Shown here: positions 1 to 7,798 of the stretch, piece after piece | Layout of the letters: each line of letters begins with the position of its first letter | Position numbering within the stretch: position 1 is the stretch's first letter | From: a virus | Strand: one strand, 5' to 3' | Virus record (IMG/VR): IMGVR_UViG_3300042691_031725 | Location: 1 to 27,099 of that record | DNA length: 27,099 nucleotides | Program-made: the position numbers and the translations under genes | Notes under the pieces: model-generated | The model's database searches: none | What the model saw: only the letters and a program-made list of their open reading frames with translations | Told to the model about the DNA's origin: nothing

Positions 1-479
1 TATTAAAAATTACTCCTCCATCTAAAAAAGAAGTAGCACAACATGTTGCTAATGTTTTAGAACAGGAAAATATTAACTATGAACTAAATGACTTAGTATT
101 AGTAGTTAATAAACATTATCCTGATGTTAGAAAAATACTTAATACTTGCCAGGTTAATACAGTTGATAGTAATTTAAAAGTTGATACTTCTATTTTAACC
201 TCAAGCAACTATACAGATGCTATTCTAAAAGAACTTAAAACACCATCTAAAAATAGCTTTAAAAACATCAGACAAATACTTGCAGATAGTAATTTGGATG
301 ATTTTGAAGAAATTTATAGATTCCTATATGATAATTTAGATGAGTATGGTAAAAACGATTTAGCTAAAGTATCAATTATCATTGAAATAGAAAATTATAT
401 GTACCACGCCAATTTTAGAATCGATAAAGAGATCTCAGTAATGGCTTTAATATGTTCAATCTTAAAAACAATACAATAA
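1..479 (+). CDS. DNA polymerase clamp loader large subunit, gp44-like (5' partial)
   Basis: The reading frame enters the window at base 3 and gives 158 C-terminal residues. These resemble the collar end of T4 gp44, the AAA+ ATPase that with gp62 loads the sliding clamp at primer-template junctions. The cues are the motif HYPDVRKIL, which resembles NFPDFRK in T4 gp44, followed by a helical region ending in a segment rich in Ile, Met and Leu (MALICSILKTI) like the gp44 collar domain. The Walker A and B motifs lie upstream of the window and cannot be checked. The gp62-like gene shortly downstream supports the call. Family assignment is from remembered motifs, not an alignment. Confidence 0.8.
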   Translation, partial: LKITPPSKKEVAQHVANVLEQENINYELNDLVLVVNKHYPDVRKILNTCQVNTVDSNLKVDTSILTSSNYTDAILKELKTPSKNSFKNIRQILADSNLDDFEEIYRFLYDNLDEYGKNDLAKVSIIIEIENYMYHANFRIDKEISVMALICSILKTIQ

Positions 480-482
480 AAA

Positions 483-725
483 ATGAATCAACAAGCAGAA
501 AAACTTAATGTCAATATTGACATCAAATCATCTCAACCAATCACTTCACCTGAAGGTAATCATATCTTTGCTGAAGGTGTAATTATTAGAAAAATTTCTA
601 AATTCGTAGCGGGAACAGCTGAGGATGCAATTATTCCTATTCCTTGTTTTTATGACGTTAAAACCGGTAAAGTATTAACTGAATTGCTTCCTAAAGACAT
701 CAGGGACGAGTATGCAAATCTTTGA
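483..725 (+). CDS. Small protein of unknown function between the clamp loader genes
   Basis: This is an 80-residue protein that I do not recognise. It starts 3 bases after the gp44-like stop in an A-rich context without a Shine-Dalgarno sequence, and its 3' end overlaps the gp62-like gene by 14 bases, so it is surely cotranslated with the clamp loader. The N-terminal third has alternating hydrophobic residues (LNVNIDIK) suggestive of a beta strand. The middle is strand-rich (GVIIRKISKFV, AIIPIPCFYDV), and the end is charged. There is no signal peptide or membrane segment. Its position suggests a replication accessory role, which is inference only. Confidence 0.65.
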   Translation: MNQQAEKLNVNIDIKSSQPITSPEGNHIFAEGVIIRKISKFVAGTAEDAIIPIPCFYDVKTGKVLTELLPKDIRDEYANL

Positions 726-1122
726 TTTTTTAAAACAGATTACTTACGAAAAACAACCTTGGGACTCATTTACTGAGGAAGACAAAGCATCATTTAACCC
801 CTATTTATGCCATCGCTTCCTCAGTATGAATCCTGAGTATATTGAGTTTGTAAATTTAATTCAAAATATTCCTTATACTGAAAAGGAAAAAATATATAAA
901 CTATATTTATATATGATTCCAAAGAAAAATATGTTTTTAAAATACATTAAATCATCTAGAACTAAAACTAGAGAGGAGCTATTACAGCATTTAGCTTCTT
1001 ACTATGAATGCTCTTTACGTGAAGCAGATGAATATTATCATATGCTTCATAATGATACTATTAAAGGTATTTTAAAGAAAAAAGGTATTGATGATAAAGA
1101 AATTAAAAAGTTATTGAAATGA
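712..1122 (+). CDS. Clamp loader small subunit, gp62-like
   Basis: This 136-residue protein matches the T4-type clamp loader small subunit in length class, position and character. In the family, gp62 forms a complex with four gp44 subunits and opens the sliding clamp; it has no ATPase site, and none is visible here. The N-terminal pattern is typical: a DFLKQIT segment, then PWDSFTEEDK, then NPYLCHRFLSMNPEYIEFVN, as in other myoviral gp62 proteins. The rest is predicted helical and basic (KKKGIDDKEIKKLLK at the end). It overlaps the preceding 80-residue gene by 14 bases and the next gene by the 4 bases ATGA. Confidence 0.82.
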   Translation: MQIFDFLKQITYEKQPWDSFTEEDKASFNPYLCHRFLSMNPEYIEFVNLIQNIPYTEKEKIYKLYLYMIPKKNMFLKYIKSSRTKTREELLQHLASYYECSLREADEYYHMLHNDTIKGILKKKGIDDKEIKKLLK

Positions 1123-1796
1123 AACTATTAAATATACTGTTAGAAGTATATAAAGAAGAGTATGAATTAAATCTTAAAGAAGGTTTAATTAAAACTACTA
1201 ATATTGGAAAAACTTTAAACATTTTAGAAAAAAAATATTCATCTAAATTTATATTTACTAAAAGTAAAAATTCATTTTACATTAAAACATTTAGTACAGA
1301 CATTAATACTTTATTAAACAGTATCATTAAAGATGCTGATAATTTAGGATGGTTTCCTTCCTTTATGGAAACAGAAGAATATACAGGAAAATGGAATGAA
1401 AAGTATTTTAAAGAAGGTGAAATTAAATTAAGATTTGAAGCTAAATTTGATGAAGAGATAGTTGAAAAAATACCTGAAATTCTTTATCATATCACCCCAA
1501 CACAAAACTCTGATAAGATTTTAAAAATAGGATTAGTGCCTAAATCAAGATCAAAAGCATCTTACCACCCAGATAGAGTTTATTTATCTAAAGATTTAGA
1601 AGATATAGAAAACTTAGGAGAAATGTTTTATCAAAAAACAGGAATAAAAGATTGGTCTATATTAAAAATAGAAACAGATTTTGTTCCTGGGAATTATTTA
1701 AGGTTATATATTGACCCGAATTATACTCAAGGTTATTATACTTTAAATAATATTCCTCCACAAGCAATAGAAAAAGTAAAAGATATAAATTATTAA
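1119..1796 (+). CDS. Protein with a candidate ADP-ribosyltransferase-like C-terminal domain
   Basis: This is a 225-residue protein. Residues 1-115 are charged and unrecognised. From about residue 120 it follows a pattern seen in ART-superfamily proteins (DarT/KptA/PARP-like) and in many myoviral proteins: an ILYHITP strand with H124, then KILKIGLVPKS, then HPDRVYLS with Y155, then a strand region and a final NNIPPQAIEKV with E218. H, Y and a late acidic residue would match an H-Y-E type NAD-binding site. Whether it is catalytically active cannot be told. It begins with an ATGA overlap on the gp62-like gene. An alternative is a non-enzymatic domain of similar fold. Confidence 0.5.
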   Translation: MKLLNILLEVYKEEYELNLKEGLIKTTNIGKTLNILEKKYSSKFIFTKSKNSFYIKTFSTDINTLLNSIIKDADNLGWFPSFMETEEYTGKWNEKYFKEGEIKLRFEAKFDEEIVEKIPEILYHITPTQNSDKILKIGLVPKSRSKASYHPDRVYLSKDLEDIENLGEMFYQKTGIKDWSILKIETDFVPGNYLRLYIDPNYTQGYYTLNNIPPQAIEKVKDINY

Positions 1797-1801
1797 AAAT
1801 A

Positions 1802-1999
1802 ATGGACAGTATTGTAAAATCAATTATAAAACAATTTGAAGAACGAAGTATTAAAGGTAAAGAAAAGTATGGCACTGATTTAGATAGAACAGATCTATCA
1901 TTACTAGAATGGATAGAACATGCTAAACAAGAGCATATGGACGCTATTCTATATTTAGAAAAGCTTAAGCAACAATATATAGAGGAACATAAGCTGTGA
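1802..1999 (+). CDS. Small MazG-like / dATP-dGTP diphosphohydrolase-type helical protein
   Basis: This is a 65-residue all-helical protein with the pattern RSIKGKEKYGTDL, then WIEHAKQEHMDAILYLEKL. Short phage proteins of this kind are commonly related to the all-alpha NTP pyrophosphatase (MazG-like) group, where an E-x-x-x-D pair on a helix binds metal; E-H-M-D fits that position. Such enzymes cleave nucleoside triphosphates to monophosphates, which would suit the neighbouring replication genes. At 65 residues it would need to oligomerise to form a site. It starts 5 bases after the previous stop and overlaps the following gene by 4 bases (GTGA). Confidence 0.5.
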   Translation: MDSIVKSIIKQFEERSIKGKEKYGTDLDRTDLSLLEWIEHAKQEHMDAILYLEKLKQQYIEEHKL

Positions 2000-2925
2000 A
2001 AATACCTCCTATAATAAAAGCTATTCAAAATAAGCCTTTAGCTGAGATAAATTATGCTTTTCATAAAAGTGTATCTTATAGCCAGTTTTCAACTTATGCT
2101 AGTTGTCCTCGTAAATGGCAACTACAATATAGAGAAGGATTAGACACCTACCAGTCAACAATTAATACTGTTTTTGGAACAGCAATTCATGAAACACTTC
2201 AACACTATCTTACTACAATGTATGAGGCATCAGGAGCAGAAGCCGATAAAATTAATTTAGAGGATTATTTTGAGGACAGGTTTAGAACAGTTTATATGGA
2301 CGAGTATAATAAAAACAATAAAGTCCATTTTAGTGATGCTGTTGAGATGAGGGAGTTTTATGATGATGGAGTTGCTATTTTAAACTTTTTTAAAAAAAAA
2401 CGAGGACAATATTTTAATAAAAAAAATTGGCATCTGATTAAATGTGAACTGCCACTTGTAATAATACCAAATGAAAAAATACCTAATATGTATTATAAAG
2501 GATATCTTGATTTAGTATTATACAATGAAAATACGAAAACATTTAAAATTATAGATATAAAAACATCTACTAGGGGTTGGAATAATGATACTAAAAAAGA
2601 TGAATTAAAACAATTCCAACTTATTCTATATAAATATTATTTTAGTAAACTACATAACATCCCAGAAGATAATATTGAAGTTGAGTTCTTTATAGTGAAA
2701 AGAAAAATATGGGAAGAAAGTGAATATCCTCAAAGTCGTATTCAAGAGTTTGCTCCTCCAAGTGGCAAAATTAAAGTTAAAAAAGCATTATCTGCCTTTA
2801 ATAATTTTATAGAGCAATGTTTTAATAATGATGGAACTTACAAAAACACAGAACATCAATTCACCCCTAACAAAAATTGCCAGTATTGTCCATTTAATGA
2901 TAAAAAAGATTTATGTCCAAAATAA
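1996..2925 (+). CDS. Cas4/RecB-like PD-(D/E)XK nuclease with four-cysteine Fe-S signature
   Basis: This 309-residue protein has the ordered motifs of the RecB/Cas4 nuclease family: SYSQFSTYASCPRKW with C37, GTAIH with H65, GYLDLV with D172, the catalytic IIDIKTS with D187 and K189, then the helix QFQLILY. C295, C298 and C307 near the C-terminus join C37 to form the usual four-cysteine 4Fe-4S set of Cas4 and AddB. The expected activity is metal-dependent DNA exonuclease or endonuclease in replication, recombination or host DNA breakdown. The start is GTG at 1996, overlapping the preceding stop. No CRISPR array or other cas gene is near, so a CRISPR role is unlikely. Confidence 0.87.
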   Translation: MKIPPIIKAIQNKPLAEINYAFHKSVSYSQFSTYASCPRKWQLQYREGLDTYQSTINTVFGTAIHETLQHYLTTMYEASGAEADKINLEDYFEDRFRTVYMDEYNKNNKVHFSDAVEMREFYDDGVAILNFFKKKRGQYFNKKNWHLIKCELPLVIIPNEKIPNMYYKGYLDLVLYNENTKTFKIIDIKTSTRGWNNDTKKDELKQFQLILYKYYFSKLHNIPEDNIEVEFFIVKRKIWEESEYPQSRIQEFAPPSGKIKVKKALSAFNNFIEQCFNNDGTYKNTEHQFTPNKNCQYCPFNDKKDLCPK

Positions 2926-2940
2926 TATTTGATATATTTA
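2910..2940 (+). promoter_or_regulatory. Candidate promoter in front of the glycan island
   Basis: A TATATTTA box at 2933-2940 is identical to the -7 element of the three strong promoters at 20310, 23936 and 26105. The upstream half is only partial (TTTATGTCC from 2910, spacing 17). It sits just after the nuclease stop codon and ahead of the RHH gene, in one of the few gaps in this part of the genome. The -7 match is seen directly; activity is inferred. Confidence 0.45.
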
Positions 2941-2956
2941 TATACAAATTAATGTT

Positions 2957-3139
2957 ATGAGTAAAGATAAAACACTTACAAGTGTAAAGGTACAAAGCGA
3001 TTTATTTGAAGATTTTAAAATGGAGTGTGTAAAGAGAAAATTTTCTTTACAAAAACTTGTAGATCGTGCTATTCATATGTATCTTACAAATGATGAATTT
3101 AAAAAGTCAATTCACAATCACAATAAATTAGATAGATAA
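2957..3139 (+). CDS. Ribbon-helix-helix (Arc/MetJ-type) DNA-binding protein
   Basis: This 60-residue protein has the RHH layout: a strand TSVKVQSDLFEDFK near the N-terminus, then helix ECVKRKF, turn SLQ, and helix KLVDRAIHMYL. RHH proteins bind DNA as dimers through the N-terminal strand and usually act as repressors or autoregulators. It is the first gene behind the candidate promoter at 2910-2940 and is followed 7 bases later by the first glycosyltransferase. It is therefore a plausible local regulator of the glycan island. The target is not shown by the sequence, and I found no clear inverted repeat operator nearby. Confidence 0.72.
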   Translation: MSKDKTLTSVKVQSDLFEDFKMECVKRKFSLQKLVDRAIHMYLTNDEFKKSIHNHNKLDR

Positions 3140-3146
3140 AAATTTT

Positions 3147-4583
3147 ATGAATTCAAGTTTTGCGTATTTACCTCAAAATGAGAGGAAAAAAATCTTGTTA
3201 ATTTGTGACGATATAAGAGTACATTCAGGAGTAGCTACTATTGCTCGTGAATTAGTTCTTAATACCGCTCAACATTTTAATTGGGTTAATATAGGAGGTG
3301 CTATTAATCATCCTGAACAAGGTAAACGTTTAGATCTAAGTATAGATACTAATACTAACACTGGGTTAAATGACAGTTCAATTATCTTATATCCAACTAA
3401 CGGTTATGGAGATGCTCGTTTAGTTAGACAACTGATTAGCATGGAAAAACCAGATGCTATATTTTTAATTACAGACCCAAGGTATTTCACTTGGTTATTT
3501 CAGATTGAAAATGAAATCAGAAAGAAAATACCTATCATATATTTGAATATTTGGGATGATTATCCCGCTCCATTATATAATAAAGCTTATTATGAATCAT
3601 GTGATGCATTGTTAGCTATATCTAAACAAACTAAAAATATTAATGAATTAGTATTAGGTAACAAAGCTAAAAATAAACTTATTAAATATATACCTCATGG
3701 TTTAAATCATGATATTTTTAAACCACTTGATTCTACTTCACCTGAACTAGTTAATTTTAAAAAACAACTCTTTGAAGACAAAGAAATTGATTTTGCTTTA
3801 TTTTTTAACTCAAGAAACATTCGTCGCAAACAAATCCCAGATACAATGTTAGCTTATAAGTTGTTTATAGATCAGTTACCTAAAGATAAAGCTAAACGTT
3901 GTGCTTTTGTTTTACATACTCAAGTAGTAGATGACAATGGAACAGATTTAGGAGCAGTAAAAGAAATGTTATTTGGTGATGATGAAAAATATAATATTAT
4001 ATTCTCAAACAAAGTATTAGATCCAATAGGAATGAATTTACTCTATAATAGTACTGACTGCCAAATACTATTAACTAACAATGAAGGTTGGGGATTAAGT
4101 TTAACAGAAGCAATATTAGCCGGTAATCCAATTATCGCTAATGTGACTGGAGGAATGCAAGATCAAATGCGTTTTGTTAAAAACGGTAAATGGGTTGATT
4201 TTGATGCTGATTTTCCTTCAAACCATACAGGTACACTTCGTGAGCATGGTGAATGGGCATTCCCAGTTTATCCAACTAATAGATCAATTCAAGGTTCACC
4301 ATTAACACCTTACATTTGGGATGATAGATGTAATGCTGAAGATGCTGCTGAACAAATTAAAGCTGTTTATGATTTGTCTAAAGAAGAAAGAATAGCACGA
4401 GGATTAAAAGGTCGTGAATGGGCTTTAAGTGATGAAGCTGGATTTACAGGAGAAAAAATGGGAGCTAGAGTAATAGAGGCATTGGATGAATTATTTGCCA
4501 CTTGGAAACCAAGAGAAAAATATGAGTTAATAAACGCAAATCAAGTAGAGAAAAAAGTAGTACCACATAAATTAGTATATTAA
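3147..4583 (+). CDS. GT-B glycosyltransferase, GT4-like
   Basis: This 478-residue protein has an N-terminal Rossmann-type start (KKILLICDDIRVHSGVATIA) and a C-terminal half with GT4 features: a FNSRNIRRKQIPDTMLAYK segment, and the E-x7-E motif NNEGWGLSLTEAILAG (E313 and E321) that contacts the nucleotide sugar. A later PIIANVTGG strand fits the same fold. It probably transfers a sugar from an NDP-sugar donor; donor and acceptor are unknown. There is no membrane helix, so it is soluble or peripheral. It is the first enzyme of the island and is followed 1 base later by a second GT-B enzyme. Confidence 0.85.
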   Translation: MNSSFAYLPQNERKKILLICDDIRVHSGVATIARELVLNTAQHFNWVNIGGAINHPEQGKRLDLSIDTNTNTGLNDSSIILYPTNGYGDARLVRQLISMEKPDAIFLITDPRYFTWLFQIENEIRKKIPIIYLNIWDDYPAPLYNKAYYESCDALLAISKQTKNINELVLGNKAKNKLIKYIPHGLNHDIFKPLDSTSPELVNFKKQLFEDKEIDFALFFNSRNIRRKQIPDTMLAYKLFIDQLPKDKAKRCAFVLHTQVVDDNGTDLGAVKEMLFGDDEKYNIIFSNKVLDPIGMNLLYNSTDCQILLTNNEGWGLSLTEAILAGNPIIANVTGGMQDQMRFVKNGKWVDFDADFPSNHTGTLREHGEWAFPVYPTNRSIQGSPLTPYIWDDRCNAEDAAEQIKAVYDLSKEERIARGLKGREWALSDEAGFTGEKMGARVIEALDELFATWKPREKYELINANQVEKKVVPHKLVY

Positions 4584-4584
4584 A

Positions 4585-5892
4585 ATGAAACCATTATTTG
4601 TAATTAGTTGTGCTGTTGATACCTACAGTGGGTATGGCGCTCGTTCTCGAGATCTAGTCAAAGCAATTATTGAATTAGATAAATATGATGTTAAAATTAT
4701 TCCTCAAATGTGGGGTAATACACCTTGGAATTTTATACAAGATAATCCTGAGTGGTCTTTTTTAACAAAATATATTCTACCAACTCCTCAACTTCCAAAA
4801 CAACCTGAAATCTGGATGCAAATCACTATTCCAAGTGAGTTCCAGCGTATTGGAAAATTTAATATTGGAGTTACAGCTGGTATTGAAACAACTTTATCAC
4901 CTGGTGATTGGATTGAAGGTATTAATAGAATGGATTTGACTTTAACATCCTCAGAACATTCAAAACAAACCTTTATTAATACAGTACTACAAAAAGTAGA
5001 TCAAAGAACAAATCAACAGTTAGGTGAAGCTAAAGTTGAAAAACCACTTGAAGTTTTATTTGAAGGTGTTGATACGAATGTTTATAAACCTATTTCTAAA
5101 GATGAAATTACAAATATTGATTTAAGTAATATTAAAGAATCATTTGCTTATTTGTTTGTAGGACATTGGATAAATGGTGAAGTAGGCGAGGATAGAAAAA
5201 ATGTAGGTTTATTAATCAAAGCATTTTACGAAGTATTTAAAAACAAGAAAAACAAACCTGCACTTATTTTAAAAACATCTCAAGTAGGTTCTTCTTATAT
5301 GGATAGAGATGAAATTTTAAAGAAAATTAATTTTATTAAATCTACAATTAATTCAACTGATTTACCAAATGTTTATTTACTTCATGGTGAATTTAGTGAT
5401 TCTGAAATAAATGAATTGTATAACCACCCTAAAGTGAAAGTAATGGTAAGTTTAACTAAAGGTGAAGGATTTGGCCGCCCATTACTAGAATTTAGTATGA
5501 CTAAAAAACCAATTATCGCATCTGGATGGAGTGGTCATGTAGACTTTCTGAGACCAAATATGACTACTTTACTCTCAGGAACATTAACCCCAGTCCATCC
5601 AAGTGCTGCTAACCAATGGTTATTAAAAGAATCACAATGGTTCTCAGTTGATACAGGCCAAATGGGAGCTTGTTTAAAAGATATGTTTGAAAATTATAAA
5701 AACTATACTGAGAAAGCTAAAATGCAAGGATCATATAGTAAAAATAATTTTAGTTTTGAAAAAATGAAGGAAAAAGTAGATGAGCTATTAACCAAATATG
5801 TTCCCGAGTTTCCAAAACAAGTAGAACTAAAATTGCCCCAACTCAAGAAAATTGAATTACCAAAACTTAAAAAAGTAGAAGAAAATGCTTGA
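4585..5892 (+). CDS. GT-B glycosyltransferase, group 1 type
   Basis: This 435-residue protein starts with SCAVDTYSGYGARSRDLV, a typical donor-side loop, and has TSSEHSKQTF and LFEGVDTNVYKP in the middle. The E-x7-E motif is TKGEGFGRPLLEFSM (E294 and E302), followed by KKPIIASGWSGH. These are the signatures of the large GT4-like families. The last 30 residues are a repeated Lys-Leu-Pro pattern (LKLPQLKKIELPKLKKVEE), which looks like an added basic tail that might bind a partner or nucleic acid. The start lies 1 base after the preceding stop, and the end overlaps the next gene by 8 bases. Confidence 0.85.
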   Translation: MKPLFVISCAVDTYSGYGARSRDLVKAIIELDKYDVKIIPQMWGNTPWNFIQDNPEWSFLTKYILPTPQLPKQPEIWMQITIPSEFQRIGKFNIGVTAGIETTLSPGDWIEGINRMDLTLTSSEHSKQTFINTVLQKVDQRTNQQLGEAKVEKPLEVLFEGVDTNVYKPISKDEITNIDLSNIKESFAYLFVGHWINGEVGEDRKNVGLLIKAFYEVFKNKKNKPALILKTSQVGSSYMDRDEILKKINFIKSTINSTDLPNVYLLHGEFSDSEINELYNHPKVKVMVSLTKGEGFGRPLLEFSMTKKPIIASGWSGHVDFLRPNMTTLLSGTLTPVHPSAANQWLLKESQWFSVDTGQMGACLKDMFENYKNYTEKAKMQGSYSKNNFSFEKMKEKVDELLTKYVPEFPKQVELKLPQLKKIELPKLKKVEENA

Positions 5893-6343
5893 TCAAATTA
5901 TTACTTGCCCTCGTACTGGTGGAGATTTATGCTACGTAATAGAGGTTACTCCTGAAATTAAAAACTACAGTTCATTATCTTGTGGATACTGGACTAACAG
6001 TTTAATGACAGAAGGTAGTGATTTTTACAATGAACAAATGGAGACACTACCAGAACTATATAAAGATTTAGCTTGGAAAGACCCAGAAACAGAATTAGTA
6101 TGGTTACCACAAACTATCAATGAACCTAAAAAAGGCATGGTATTTGCAAACGGTACTAATGCTGGAGAATGGAAATGGGCAGCTGTGAAAGCAGTTCCTG
6201 TTCTTGAAGAGGAAAAACATAAGTATCCGATTCCAAAACAACCAGGTAAATTTTATGAGTTCAGAATGGATATGAGTACTCTTCAACACTTTGAAGAGCG
6301 AGACTTTATGGATGCTCTTTCTTATATAGGCTTGTTACCTTAA
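5885..6343 (+). CDS. Unknown protein between glycosyltransferases
   Basis: This 152-residue protein is not recognised. It begins with ITCPRTGGDLCYVIEV, which contains two cysteines, but there is no second pair to complete a zinc ribbon. The middle is rich in Trp and aromatic residues (SCGYWTNSL, ELAWKD-type, GEWKWAAVKAV), and the end is a helix containing ERDFMDALSYIGLLP. No signal peptide or membrane segment is present. It overlaps the preceding glycosyltransferase by 8 bases and is followed by a 22-base gap. Its position suggests either a phage structural or accessory protein caught in the island, or a glycan-related factor; nothing in the sequence decides between them. Confidence 0.6.
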   Translation: MLDQIITCPRTGGDLCYVIEVTPEIKNYSSLSCGYWTNSLMTEGSDFYNEQMETLPELYKDLAWKDPETELVWLPQTINEPKKGMVFANGTNAGEWKWAAVKAVPVLEEEKHKYPIPKQPGKFYEFRMDMSTLQHFEERDFMDALSYIGLLP

Positions 6344-6365
6344 ACTTTTTTATTATATTGTAGAT

Positions 6366-6989
6366 ATGAAAATTTCATATGCAATTACAGTCTGTAACGA
6401 ACTAGACGAAATAAAATATTTACTTGATTTTCTTCTTAATAACAAACATAAACAAGATGAAATTGTTGTGTTAATGGATACTACAAAGGCCACTGATGAG
6501 TTAATATCAACACTACGCCATTATGAAATGCACAACATGGATCATATGGTTGTATGGCCTGGAGAGTTTAAAGGACACTTTGCTGACTGGAAAAACAAAT
6601 TAACTTCATACTGCTCAGGAGACTACATCTTTCAAATTGATGCTGATGAGTTACCCAATGAACTATTAATAGAAAATCTTCATAGTATATTAGAAAACAA
6701 TGTAGATGTTATTTTAGTTCCTAGAGTAAATACAGTTCAAGGTATCACTCCCCAACATATTCAAGCTTGGGGTTGGAAACAAAATGAAAAAGGATGGATA
6801 CAGTGGCCTGATTTCCAATGGAGAATTTATAAAAATGATCCTGGAATTAAATGGATAAATGTAAAACATGAAATATTAGAGGGCTATAAGAGTTACGCTA
6901 ATTTACCAGAGTTAGAGGAGTATGCTTTGTATCATCATAAAACAATAGAAAGACAAGAAAAACAAAATAATTTTTATAGTACATTATGA
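6366..6989 (+). CDS. GT-A glycosyltransferase, GT2-like
   Basis: This 207-residue protein opens with KISYAITVCNELDEIKYLL, the classic GT2 first strand and helix, and carries a D-x-D metal and nucleotide-sugar site in FQIDADELPN (D92 and D94). The WKNKL segment before it fits the acceptor-side helix of this family. It is short compared with full GT2 enzymes but keeps the catalytic core. Just upstream (6331-6361) there is a weak promoter-like stretch (CTTG, 19 bases, TATATTGT), so it could have some independent transcription. It overlaps the next gene by ATGA. Confidence 0.8.
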   Translation: MKISYAITVCNELDEIKYLLDFLLNNKHKQDEIVVLMDTTKATDELISTLRHYEMHNMDHMVVWPGEFKGHFADWKNKLTSYCSGDYIFQIDADELPNELLIENLHSILENNVDVILVPRVNTVQGITPQHIQAWGWKQNEKGWIQWPDFQWRIYKNDPGIKWINVKHEILEGYKSYANLPELEEYALYHHKTIERQEKQNNFYSTL

Positions 6990-7798
6990 AAATATTTGTA
7001 AATCATTTTGATAAAGAGGTATTTAAGCAAAAACTAAACCATTTAAATCATATTGATTTTTCTTTATTTGTTGATTATTTACCTCAATCTCAAGAAGAAT
7101 TGTCTCCTATTAATATATTAGTATTACAAGAACCAAATGAATATTTTGGATATCATGATTGGGCTATTCAAAATAAACATTTATTTAATGTTATATTAAC
7201 TTGGGATGATAAAGTAATAAACAATTGTGATAACACACTGTTTTTACCTTTTGGTCATAGTTGGTTTAAACCAGACCAATATGAGACAACTCATGATAAA
7301 GTATTTCAAATTTCTCATCTGTGTGGTAAATTATTAAAAACTTATGGGCAATCTCTTAGACATGAGTTATTAGCTAGAGAAAATGAGATTAAAATACCTA
7401 CTAAATTTTTTGATGTTTATGGAGATAGATATAATATTGAAGATGCTAGAAAAGGCAAAGAAGAAGTATTTGGTGACTCAATGTTTGGAGTAGCTATTGA
7501 AAATACTTCTCATAATGGATATTTTACTGAGAAAATATTGGATTGTTTTTTATTAAAAACAATTCCTATATATTGGGGATGTTCTAATATAGATAACTTC
7601 TTTAATAAAGAAGGTATAATTAAATTTAGTAATATAGATGAATTTATTTATATTATTAATAACTTAAATGAAGATTATTATAATTCTAAAAAAGATATTA
7701 TTGAAGAGAACTACCAAAAAGCACTTCAATACGTTGACTACGAACAAAACATAGTAAATAAGATAACAGAAATATTCAAATTAAATAACTTAATATGA
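6986..7798 (+). CDS. GT10 (alpha-1,3-fucosyltransferase-like) glycosyltransferase
   Basis: This 270-residue protein shows the C-terminal GT10 signature in order: FGVAIENTSHNGYFTEKILDCF, with E172-N173 and T181-E182-K183, then IPIYWGCSNID with Y196-W197-G198. In GT10 enzymes this region binds the GDP-sugar donor, usually GDP-fucose. No GDP-fucose synthesis genes are seen in the window, so the donor would come from the host or be a different deoxysugar. Single-domain and without a membrane anchor, it resembles bacterial members such as Helicobacter FucT. It overlaps the preceding and following genes by 4 bases each. Confidence 0.8.
   Translation: MKIFVNHFDKEVFKQKLNHLNHIDFSLFVDYLPQSQEELSPINILVLQEPNEYFGYHDWAIQNKHLFNVILTWDDKVINNCDNTLFLPFGHSWFKPDQYETTHDKVFQISHLCGKLLKTYGQSLRHELLARENEIKIPTKFFDVYGDRYNIEDARKGKEEVFGDSMFGVAIENTSHNGYFTEKILDCFLLKTIPIYWGCSNIDNFFNKEGIIKFSNIDEFIYIINNLNEDYYNSKKDIIEENYQKALQYVDYEQNIVNKITEIFKLNNLI

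Noticed and set aside
1657-2028. Antisense 123-residue open frame
   Set aside because: It lies opposite two real + strand genes, has low-complexity Ser/Cys/Leu composition and no promoter, and all other genes are on the + strand.
1996-2925. CRISPR-associated role for the Cas4-like nuclease
   Set aside because: No repeat array, cas1 or cas2 is visible; the context is phage replication.
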